From Spirogloea muscicola (lineage: Eukaryota; Streptophyta; Zygnematophyceae; Spirogloeales; Spirogloeaceae), in the NCBI GenBank assembly GCA_009602725.1, contig WELB01000018.1, forward strand, positions 366,988 through 430,987: DNA of 64,000 bases. Reading direction: 5' to 3'. Under the pieces are notes generated by a model that worked only from the letters and a program-made list of their open reading frames with translations, did no database searches and had not been told where the DNA came from. Shown piece by piece: positions 1 to 9,361 of the stretch (position 1 is the first letter of the stretch; every line of letters starts with the position of its first letter). The translations under genes were made by a program, and so were the position numbers.

Positions 1-1809
1 ACGGCGGCGGAGGAGGCGGGCCGCGCGGCCGCCTGCGCGGGCTGCCCCAACCAGGAGGCCTGCGCCACCGCGCCCAAGGGGCCCGACCCAGGCCGGCGCC
101 GCCACCCCCCCCTCCTTCCTATTGCTGATTCGTTTATCTGGGCTGGCCACCCACAGCCATAGCCCTCTACTAGAGGATTCTTTCTCCTCATTGCTGACAG
201 TGGGGGTGCTGAGAGCGGCCTGCCTGCCTTAGCCTCTGGCTCCGCTAACATGGCCATGGACGCCCCTCTGCATGCACCTGTGCTGGCCTTCACAGCCGCT
301 CTCACAATATCAGTCGCTCTGCAGCTGACGCGCAGCTGACGCTTCTGCTGCTGCGTCGCCGGCGACGCACAGACCTGCAGGCGATTGCGGACCGCATGGC
401 TGCGGTGCGGCACAAGCTGCTGGTGCTGTCGGGCAAGGGCGGCGTCGGCAAGAGCACCTTCGCGGCGCAGCTGTCCTTTGCGCTGGCCGCCCGCGACAAG
501 CAGGTGAGAGCCAGCGTACCGCGCTGCCGCCGCCACCGCGTCGCCTGCTCAGTTGGCCAACTCGAAAGCGCCGAGGTTGAGCCCACGAGGTGGCGGCGTT
601 TGCGCAGGTCGGGCTGCTGGACATCGACATCTGCGGGCCGAGCGTGCCGCGCATGCTTGGGCTGGAGGGCGAGGAAATCCACCAAAGTGCTGCGGGCTGG
701 TCGCCCGTGTTCGTCGACGACAACCTCGGCGTCATGTCCATAGGCTTCATGCTGCCCGACCCAGACGAGGCCGTTGTCTGGCGGGGGCCCCGCAAGAATG
801 GCCTCATCAAGCAGGTCAGTCCTGCTGCCCAGGCAGTGGCCAGTGTTCCACCACCCTTCACATCGTCGTGGCTGTCAGCCAGCACTGACAATATTGCTGA
901 ACTATTGGATAGTCCATCGCAGAACTAATTTTCTACTTGTATCAAATCTATGTCAATGATGTAGGCTGTCATTCCAAAAAGCTAACTGGTGTTGTCTACT
1001 CTTCATGAATTATTTGGTGTTGGCCATTCGGATTTTTTTTGCGCAGTTCCTGAAGGACGTTGACTGGGGCGAGCTGGACTACCTGGTTGTTGATGCACCA
1101 CCTGGGACATCAGACGAGCACATCTCCATTGCACAGTACCTCAAGGCCACCGGCGTGGACGGCGCCATCATTGTCACCACACCGCAGGAGGTGGCGCTCA
1201 TTGATGTCCGTAAGGAGATCAACTTCTGTAAGAAGGTGGGCATCCCTGTGCTGGGCGTGGTGGAGAACATGGCTGGCCTGGAAATGCCGCTTGCCGCCTT
1301 CACCTTCCGTGAGCACCGCCTCGATGGCGAGGAGGGCGCCAATATCACCGAGCAAGTTCTTGCCGAGCTTCAGAAGGTGCATCACTTGGAGCTTCATGCC
1401 AGGCCAAAGTAACATCTACATGCTGTATCTTCGTGTTGCACCATTGTCTTAAGTCATCAGATAATGAGTGGTAGCGCTCATGTGCCTCGCGCCCCTTTCC
1501 TCGCTGCGGTGTGTACAGGTGGCACCACACCTCCTGGCAGGCGTAACGGCGACCACAGAGGTCTTCTATGCAGCCGCTGGCGGCGCAGAGGCCATGGCCC
1601 GTCGCATGTGCGTTCCGTTCCTTGGCCGAGTGCCCCTGGACCCTGCGCTGAGCCGCGCCGCCGAGGAGGGCCGCCCCTGCTTCGCTGTCAGTGCGGAGGG
1701 GCCAGGGATGTCGACACCTAGTGCTGCTGCACTGCAGCGGATAATCAAGCGGCTCCTTACTGCAATTGAGGGCATCGCACCAATGACAAACAGGACCTTA
1801 GCACATTAG
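1..1809 (+). CDS. NBP35: NBP35/NUBP1-type cytosolic Fe-S cluster assembly P-loop NTPase (5' partial)
   Basis: Mrp/NBP35 family scaffold that assembles 4Fe-4S clusters for cytosolic and nuclear apoproteins (CIA pathway). Exon 1 is cut by the window edge and encodes the N-terminal cluster motif ([10 protein letters not shown], about 34-66). Later exons are about 381-503, 608-814, 1047-1376 and 1519-1809, all phase 0 with GT-AG borders. Visible motifs are the deviant Walker [57 protein letters not shown] and [11 protein letters not shown]. The CPxC found after VVENM in animal and yeast proteins is absent: [13 protein letters not shown] follows instead, as I recall for land-plant NBP35. The exon 1 donor is unclear because no GT lies within about 100 bp, and intron 1 holds a LINE-tail hairpin. 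Family is certain; exon 1 end is not. Confidence 0.93.
120..215 (+). repeat. LINE-tail hairpin repeat in NBP35 intron 1
   Basis: GGGCTGGCC-ACCCA-CAGCC followed by CCCTCTACT and a TTTCTCC block matches the copy near 23030-23090 and, more loosely, all other hairpin tails in the window. It sits between exon 1 and exon 2 of NBP35. The copy is decayed and its limits are approximate. Confidence 0.6.
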
Positions 1810-2482
1810 CTGGGCTTCCGACAATTTTGGCGTGGCCGCCTCGTCGCCTGTTTTGGCCTGCTCGAGCAACTTGTACAGACCCGAAGCTCCTCAGGGCCAG
1901 ATACCCAGCACTCATCTTAGGAAGGCAGTGGTAGCTGCTGTGTCTCTTGCTAGGCATTCACTGCACAAGGATCTGTGCTCCAGCTTTGGCCCATCAACCT
2001 GCTTCTGTTCCCTTGAGCTGTGTTGCCCATGTGGAAATACAAGAGGCATAAGTGCTAGTTCCGTGTAATTCCAACACTGTTCTCTCTGAGTCACCCTCCA
2101 GGGTTCCTTAGACAAAAGTAGTACCGTTGTCCAGCTACCTTTCTTCAGGATAGACCACAGCCTTGTTGTATCAACCATTGACAACATAGCAGCAGTTGGT
2201 GTCATGCTCTGAATATGTCTTGTACAATGACAGCATGAGAGCTTCCACTTGTTGAGGCCCAAGCCTCACCGGGACATAATTTTTGTTGTTGTAATTGACC
2301 CTGAGGTAGACAAGTCTATTGTCTTAATACAGGCAAGACGATATCTCACATTTACTTCACTGAGGCTGCATAAGCTCTCCCAGATCTGTGTTTGTAGAGT
2401 GTGCACTCAAGAATGAATCTGTGAAGTAGCAGTCAATTGACTGGCCACGCGTAAGCAAGTTGCTGTTGGGGCACAAGCGCGC
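1810..2482. other. Convergent intergenic region, no gene seen
   Basis: This stretch lies between the NBP35 stop codon and the 3' end of the minus-strand gene that follows. I see only short ORFs without recognisable content. It must hold the 3' UTRs of both genes. No repeat of the families found elsewhere in the window is evident. Confidence 0.5.
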
Positions 2483-5098
2483 TCACACCTGGGTTTGTTT
2501 ATTAGGAGCACGCTCCAAAGATGGCAATCTGACGCTCTCAAGACCGCCCCCCATAGCTCCAAGCGGATGCACATCAGCATCGCCACCTGCCACCGCTGGC
2601 GCAAGTGCGAGGCCGCACTTCCCGTGGCTCAGGGCATAGAAGACCCTGCACACAGAATATGCTGGATACGACTGCCATGAGCTCAAAGACCATCAGATAG
2701 GACATTGAACAACCAAATAACAACACAAAAAGAAGACAATATGGGACAAGCAAGTGCGCCGAAGTCAGGCTGTGCATACTGACCGCTCCAGATCCTTGAA
2801 GCGCGGTGCACGGATAGACATGGGCACACGCAGCCACCTATCATCACGTGGGCCTAGCAGGCCACTGACATCCTGGCTGGCAAGAATCTGCATGACAGTG
2901 TGCGGCACATGGCCACATTCAGTGGAGCCTCAACAATGCTAACCTCAAGGACCAGCTTGTCCTTATCGGGAGAAGACCTTGTTGACACTTCATCAGCAGC
3001 TAATTCACCGGCAAGTGGGTAACCAGCCTTGACTCAGTGGCAACTGTGTCACTGTACATTGTCATCGGTGGAGACAGACAGGGCTTCTCCTTGCCAGCCT
3101 GCCACAGACTGAAGCATGCAAGCGGGCATAGGGGCACTGGCCTCCTTCCAGAGGCGCACGTCCCCCGAGTAGAAGAGCAAGTCGGCGCAGCGCACCTCCT
3201 CCTTCCACTCCCTCAGCTTCTGCTCGGCATGACAGACGCAGTTCAAGCAAAGTAGCCACAGATACGGCCTCAAAAATCGTTGACATTGTGTCAAGGTTGA
3301 CAAGAACTGCTCACTTGCAGGCAGACACAGGTGAAGTCTTGCCAGGGAAGTCTTGGATATATGTGCACGCTAGTCAAGCTGGGCACTTCAATAAGCTGAG
3401 GACTGCTTGCCTCTGCGATCCGATGAACAAACCGCCGTGCCTCCTGTACACGCAGGCCGCCGCCTGCGGACATGCGGCCAGCGCTCCCGCCCTGCCTCAA
3501 GTGCTTCAGCTGCGATTTGCCCTGCTTTGCTCGGATGGTGTATGCCGTCACGACCTGTCCAACCATTTCGTGGCATTGATCAGTTTTGACAGCTGCTGGA
3601 CGCTTCTTTGCTGTTATTCATCACCTGCCTAAGCTGCCAGTCAACCACATTCCGGTAGAGTGCTTGGCACCAACAATATGCATGGAATGACTTTGTCCAG
3701 CTTTGAGGCTCACAGTGTATAGAGAACATCTAGTAGAAGTAAGAAGTACATATAAGGTTTGAAGTAGCGCTGCGTGCGGCGGGAGCATGAAGCCTTGATG
3801 AAGGTAGAATAGATGCGACAAATACAAATATTCTCCTGAATAGAGATGGCTCAGGGAGGCGCTAGCGCGCTGTGGACCTTGTGTGCAACCAGCTGGCCAT
3901 CAGAGAAAGTGCCAAGGGCTGCTGAGTCGGCCGCGAGAAGGACAAGGAGGTGCCGCAGCGGCTGGCCGCTGGCTCGCGCACGCCTCTCCTGCAGGTCCGC
4001 TAGGAACCTGCCCACATTACTTGCAAGCGGAGAGGGAGTCAGACTGTGGTCTCCAGCATATTGAAGACCACAGGTTCTCAATCTCCAAAGTGCATATGGA
4101 GGCTATCATTGTAGAGGCTAACATGTTATGGCTTTGGGCACAAGAGGAAGTACTCGCCCGGGTTGGCCGCAGCGTGGGGCAGCGGCTGGATCCTTGGCAG
4201 GTGGAACTCAAACCGCATCCGTTGTGGTATAGGCAGCGCTCCGGTGCTCGGCGGAAAAGCCTGGCAGCACGAGGGCGACCGCAAGCACCTTGTGCTTCCA
4301 TCTAAGTGTGGGTTTTGACTGTAAACGAGGTCAATATTGGATTCCGGACTGCTGCTAAGATAGAGGGCTTCAGGGTTGTCGTTCTTAGGGGCAGTCATGC
4401 CCGTATCATATGCAACAGATTAATTATATCCAGTTAGCAATTTATTAACCAGATTGTTATTTATTGTCATTCTCTGCGCGTACCTCCACGAAGGCCCCCG
4501 CTTCAGCGACGAGGCTGTCGGCGCCGCGCTCGCGCAGCACGGCGTACAGGGCGTCGCCCGTGTCCCGCCACGAGAAGCGGCGCCACCGGCCTCCTCCTCT
4601 CACGCTGCCGCCAGCGGCAACCCCATCGCCGCCATCCTCATCCTCATCCTCCGCCTCCCAGCAGCCGGGGCTCTCCCGTGAGCCTCCTCCATGCTCAACG
4701 CTGCCTGTGGCCGGGGCTCCGAGGCGGCCATGGAAGCTGTTGACAGCGTCCGCATGAAGCGCAGTCCCTCTGCTCCCCCGAGCGCCATTGTGCGTGGATG
4801 TCTCAGCCTCGGCTGCTGAGCTCGACCACTCGCCTTGTGGCCGCTCCAGCAGCGGCAGCGGGTTCGACGTCAGCCAGGCCCCAAAGCCTCCGCCAGCCGG
4901 CTCGCCGCCGCCGCGCGGGGCCGGCGACGGCGGCGTGTGGCGCCGCCACCGGGCAAAAGACTGAGGAGCTATATGTAGCAGACACTGATCTTGCTGCAAA
5001 TGTGCCTTTTTCCCCAACAGCTCGTCGATTTTCAAGCTTCGTCGTTGCCACCACCGTCTCCAAAATGAGCTCTCCACCTTTCTGGGCTTGCATGTCAA
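2483..5098 (-). CDS. Unrecognised multi-exon gene
   Basis: Several minus-strand open blocks look like exons of one gene. From the 5' end they are: about 5098-4490, with a low-complexity acidic stretch (AEDEDEDGGDG) then RRFSWRDTGDALYAVLRERG before a possible GTACGC donor; about 4260-4150 (MRFEFHLPRIQPLPH); about 4030-3890 (GRFLADLQERRARASGQPLR, then LLVLLAADSAALGTFSDGQL); about 3530-3400 (GGLRVQEARRFVHRIAEASS); about 3250-3050 (LREWKEEVRCADLLFYSGDV); about 2900-2760 (ILASQDVSGLLGPRDDRWLR); and a last exon ending at the stop at 2483 (ALSHGKCGLALAPAVAGGDA). I do not recognise the family and cannot confirm that all blocks join. The start at 5098 is only the first in-frame ATG. Two genes are possible. 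Confidence 0.4.
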
Positions 5099-5519
5099 CC
5101 TCCTCTCTATCTTCTAGGGGGCTGGCTCGTCACAGCTACCGCCCTTCACAAGAAGCAGCGTCTTTCAGTGACCGCATCATTCACGAGCTCATCAACGAAC
5201 TCGACTTGAGCGGCTTGCTTACTCTGCGGCGCCATCTTGCCCAAGCTCGTAGGTCAACCTCCTCTTCTGCACCAGCCATTGCCAGCGTTCCACAGCAGTT
5301 GTCCTTGGCGTCAAAGCCCACGAAGCATCAGCGCACGTCATTCCATGGTTGATATCAGATCTTCATGCACCTCTGTATCGCTCAAGGAGACCTACTTGCA
5401 CATCTGAGCATGAAATGTTGCACAAAGTCCCAGACACTTTTTGCCAGTGGTATATAAGATGCTCTTGAAGCATGCAAGGAAAGTGATCGCAGGATACATG
5501 AAGTATAGTCTCATGCTGT

Positions 5520-5625
5520 TGGCGCCTTTCGGCCCTTTCGGACCTTGTAATTCCCTCTGGGCTGGCCTCTCTCAGCCATTGCCATAAATAAATTGGAAGT
5601 GCTATTCCCTTTTTCCTAAGGCTCC
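5520..5625 (+). repeat. LINE-tail hairpin repeat (variant with GGCGCCTTTCGGCCC lead)
   Basis: GGCGCCTTTCGGCCCTTTCG leads into GGGCTGGCC-TCTCT-CAGCC, then a short AT-rich stretch and GGAAGTGCT. The same order occurs at 9556-9660 (the duplicated copy) and at 24520-24620. In the TFIIA locus it lies in the intron ahead of the first recognisable TFIIA exon. Confidence 0.65.
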
Positions 5626-5663
5626 TAGCCGTTGCGAGATTCGAAGCTACATCCGCTTACAGC

Positions 5664-8111
5664 CCATTGACGCCGCCGCAGCCGCCGTCGCCGCCGCCAT
5701 GGACGACGTTGCCGCCGCCGGCCCCGCCGCCGCCGCCGGCGGCCGCAGCTTCGCGGGGCACGACCTCAACGTGCCGTACCACGCCGGCGCCGGCGCCATC
5801 GCCGCAGTCAGCTGGGCAGCCCAGTCTCAGCGGCCGCTGTGACCATCAATGCCATGCGCTGAGTCGCCGACGCCATGGCTCGCGGCGGGCTGCGGCAGTC
5901 CGCCATTGGCCATGTGCACATTGGGCAGGCTGCTGGGCGGTCGAGTGCCCCTCTCTCATGGCTTGTCTCCGCTTTCTGGCCTTGGCCTCAGCTGGGCGGT
6001 GGCGGCGGCGGCGGCAGCGGCGGCGGCGGCGGAGGCTGCGGCGTCAAGCGGGAGCCAGTGGTGTATCAGTACGCGCTCGACGACGACGACGACGTCAACA
6101 ACAGCCGGCGCGCGGTCGTGAAGCGCGATGGCCGCCCGGAGCCTTTCATGGTGAGGGGCGCCTGCCAGCCTCGCCGGCTCGCAGCACCATGTTGCTGTCG
6201 CAGTCGCTGCCGCTCTGCCAACAGGAGCGTGGCGCGGGCCGTCGTGGCCCCGTCCATGACCCCGCGCCTCGCCTGCCGCGTCTCTAGCGGCCCGCCAGTT
6301 GGGCCGCGCAGGCCGGGGGGCGAGAAGGTACTCCCTCGGCAAAGACGGGGTCACGCTGCTCGCAGACTTCCACGTGCTTTCTGCGTCTCTCTGCGTCCTG
6401 TGGCAATGGCAATGGCACGCCACTTTTTTTTCTGGCGGGGTGCGCTTCTGCAGTTAGTCTGAAGCCTCTTGGCTGGCTGAGGCGGCTCGGCAGGTCACAG
6501 AGCGACAACGGGAAGTGGCGCGGCAGCGATTGCGGCCAACGGGGTCACGCAGGTGGGTGCCGTTCACAAGAGCTGCACACAGCAGTCCGTTGTTGTCATG
6601 AGCTCCCATCAGCAGGTCCATTCAAGTCCGCAAAAGCAGATAGAACTAGATAGATTGAGAATTTGTCACCTTCAATTAGATAATTGAAGCTGGGAACCTT
6701 CTCTTTGGCACATCCTAGTATCATGTGTCACGAAGCGCGGCTGTTAGCTTACATATATATTGTTCGGGTGGTTGTTGTTGAGTACTTCTTATCAATGGTG
6801 AGTACTGCTCACTCTAACTCATCTAGGGCCCTGCTCGCTGGTCTGCTCCTGGCCTCAGGATCTTCTCGACTCAGCGGAGCGCAAGCGAAAGAGGGAGGCT
6901 GGGGAGGCAGCGCCATCTCAGGCCGCTGCCACCGCCAACCTCTCGCGGCCCGGCTGGCAGGCGCTAGGCCACTTGCCATCCACCACTACAGACATCATGC
7001 GCATCAGTGGCGGCACTTCCAACGAGCAACCAGTGGACGAAGAGTATGACGAGGTACTGACAACACTCGGTTGCTCAGCATGGACAAGATTGAAAACTGC
7101 TTTATGCTGCTTGTAGTGAAAGTCTGGTCAGTATGTTTGACTGAATTGATTATCTCATTAAAAGTCTGCCCGGGTGTTTCTGACAGGGACCCGACGAGGA
7201 CTACAACGAGCCGAGCCCGAAGCAGAAGAAGGTTTGCACGTGCACAGCCATTTTCTCAAGTTGCCGAAAAGCTCAATACTGGAACTGCGGCAGGGTGAGG
7301 TGCAAGGAAAGCGAATTGCCTGATTATCTCCTTTGCTGAGACTGCCACTTTGGGCCTGGCCTTTGCAGGCACTCCTGAAGAAGTAGCAATTGCCGCAGAC
7401 GGCGGCAACAGCAGAGTAGTCGAGGCATCTGACGACTCGGAGCCGCCGTTAGGGGAGGATGACGACGAGGACGACCTGGAGGATGGGCCAGAGGGCGAGG
7501 AGGAGCCGACAACTGACCACCTGGTTTTGGCGCAATTTGACAAGGTCCGAATGATCAATGCCCCGCATGCTGGCCCCAAGAGTAGCATCAGGGCAATCTG
7601 GATGGTCAACTTGAGCAACTTGTGGAGCTGACTTGGCGCTGCAATGCTCAGGTGTCAAGAGCCAAAACCAAGCCGAACAAGTGGAGATGCACGCTCAAGG
7701 ACGGCATCATGAACCTCAATGGCAAAGATATCCTCTTTGTCCAGGTAAGAGGCAAGGCCCTTATTCTGCATATCATAGTACGTCATAGGTGCTGCCACTG
7801 CGTTAAGTAGCCAACAAAGGCATGTGGGCACTGTGGTGTGCCGCATCGGTACCACCGAAGCTGGGTGGCCAAGCACCAGATGCCTACAGAATCTGCACAG
7901 ATGATTGTTAGTGCCACTTGCAGGTTCGGCACAGTATGTGAGTACAAAATATCATACTCGGGCTCGATCTCTTATCTTGTACACTGCCCTTCAGGCCCAG
8001 GGAGAATTCGCGTGGGCAGCCTGGTGGCGAGCAAGCAAGTGCAACTCCCTTCACCAGCAAAACATTCTTCAGGCCTCTGCTGGCCACACTGCGAATTCGT
8101 TGGCCACCTGA
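5664..8111 (+). pseudogene. TFIIA large subunit (TFIIA-L/GTF2A1/TOA1), broken duplicate
   Basis: Exons match the intact copy at 9362-12014: an Ala-rich exon with HDLNVPYHAGAG, a Gly-run plus VKREPVVYQYALDDDDD exon, an Arg/Lys-rich exon ending IMRISGGTSNEQPVDEEYDE, the acidic region (EDDDEDDLEDGPEGEEEPTT) and the core NKWRCTLKDGIMNLNGKDIL. Three faults show. No first exon or promoter lies upstream. A 5-bp tandem duplication (CCGAG at about 7211-7215) lengthens the PDEDYNEP exon from 40 to 45 nt, so the next exon is read out of frame to an early stop. The last exon reads GEFAWAAWW and runs to 8111 instead of ending GEFEF-stop. I infer a non-functional copy unless splicing differs from the intact gene. 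Confidence 0.8.
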
Positions 8112-9018
8112 ACTTCTTCCGGCCTTTCCTCCTTCCGCTGTTGGCCCTTCTAGCCTTCCCGTGTTCCTCCTGGACTACCAGCTCTTTGCGGCAGCTTCCC
8201 AGCAGCATCAGGAGCTTGTTGTGAAAGGCGCGTCGCTCAGGCAGCAGGGCTGCAATGGGGAGTTCTTTGTTCACAAGTGCCTCTAGCTGTATCGCATTCT
8301 GGTAGAATTGAGACTGCAGCCAGAGGCCTCGCTGGCAGTGGCCTACCAGGCCTCCGGGCGGGTCTGCAAAGATTGGTGGACAAATGTATGATCCACATAG
8401 ATATCAACAAAGTTGCTACGCACCTCCTTATGGGCCGCCCCATCGAGCTGCCATTGCCCAGCTGCAACGATGCCGTGGCTCTTCAGAGACGGCGTCCGTC
8501 GTACAATCGACGCCAAGGCTGGCGTGGTCGCTCGACTCGCATTGACTGCGAGGTGGAACCCCAGTGGTAGCTGCTGGACAGGCCCTGCCATCCTGCAATT
8601 TGATCAATGTGAGCAGCGGGAGAGAATACCGGAGTGGCGTGCGAGGGGTGTGTGCCTACTAAAGCAAGACAGAGACTCCTGGCAGTCAGACGCCGTGCAG
8701 CTAATGTCCTTGACCATACCCGCCTGGCTCGCAGTCTCCTGTGTCGAAGTACAAGGCCCATGTCGAGAAACTGCAAACTCCAGGGTTGGGGTGTGACACC
8801 TCACGGTCAGGTACTGCTGACCTCTCTGGGCAGCTGCGCTTCTGCTCCTCGCAGCTGGACTCTTGAGCCAGGACGTGAGATATTCCTTGGGAAGGCTGCT
8901 CCTCCTCTTGCAGGGCTGCTTGGGTCCTGAACCTACAGAGGCCAGCACTCGAGTCCAGCAGCACGAGCTTGTGCCATGTTCACAGGCACGCCGAGGGCTT
9001 GTGGTAGGCCCCCAAGTG
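8112..9018. other. Duplicated region downstream of the TFIIA pseudogene, no confident gene
   Basis: Homologous to about 12015-13089. Minus-strand open stretches are partly shared by both copies, for instance AHKEVRSNF...IYVDH...RPEAWQATASEA at 8343-8591 and GISHVLAQESS...EEQKR at 8701-8964. They shift frame between copies and have no clear splice pattern. They could be decayed coding sequence or chance ORFs in recently duplicated DNA. Confidence 0.4.
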
Positions 9019-9165
9019 GCTACTGAGTGATTTGCAGCTGCTTTCTTCCTTTGTGTGCTTTGTTTTCTTAGCGCTTCCTCTGGCCTTCTTCTCGTACTTT
9101 GTTCATTCTTTTTTGGGCTGGCTTTTCCAGCCCCTATCCTCAATGGGCGAGCCCTTCCCTAAGTG
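9019..9165 (+). mobile_element. LINE 3' tail, severely 5'-truncated
   Basis: Begins GCTACTGAGTGA, matching the last codons (GY-stop) and 3' UTR of the LINE. It continues through TGTGTGCTTTG...TTAGCGCTTCC to the hairpin GGGCTGGCTTTTCCAGCCCC and ends at ...AATGGGCGAGCCC. It abuts the exact right end of the left duplication copy. Related complete tails lie at 28550-28720 (minus) and 53175-53370 (minus). Confidence 0.8.
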
Positions 9166-9179
9166 ACCTGAGCCGACGT

Positions 9180-9361
9180 AGCGGGCCGGATGGTTGCCAC
9201 GGTTAGCCGGTGGCTCCCGGAGGAATTTCCTCGGGAGCGGTTGCGGCCGCGTCGGGATTTCCTCCGGGTAGGCGACCAAAGCCCCCTATATAAACAGCGG
9301 GGCCCTCCATTCCTGGCGCCCCCCGCCAGCCAGCCGCTGCCGCGGCGCCAGCGCGACGGCC
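9180..9361 (+). promoter_or_regulatory. GC-rich promoter with TATA box for the intact TFIIA gene
   Basis: CCTATATAAACAGC at about 9289-9302 is a clear TATA box in an otherwise GC-rich stretch. The first downstream ATG is at 9362, in context CGGCCATGGCG. It also contains the near-inverted pair CGGAGGAATTTCCTCGGGAG / GGGATTTCCTCCGGG. No equivalent lies upstream of the left TFIIA copy. Confidence 0.6.

Larger units (their letters stand above)
5352..9018. repeat. Segmental duplication, left copy
   Basis: Colinear with 9387-13089 at an offset of about 4.04 kb, with many substitutions and small indels (clearly diverged, identity not computed). It contains TFIIA exons and the 1 kb downstream. Homology starts at ATCAGATCTTCATGCACCTC, which in the right copy directly follows the single N at 9386. 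It stops at 9018, exactly where a LINE 3' tail begins in this copy. The segment carries neither the promoter and first exon on the left nor the lysine-rich gene on the right, so it is a partial copy of the right-hand locus. Confidence 0.85.

Noticed and set aside
4798-5352. 184-codon plus-strand ORF as a gene
   Set aside because: Antisense to the acidic, GC-rich minus-strand exon, low-complexity Ser/Ala/Arg composition, no recognisable motif.
5667-6287. 206-codon Pro/Arg-rich plus-strand ORF
   Set aside because: Wrong-frame reading of the TFIIA Ala/Gly-rich exons; the true frame there gives HDLNVPY and VVYQYALDDDDD.
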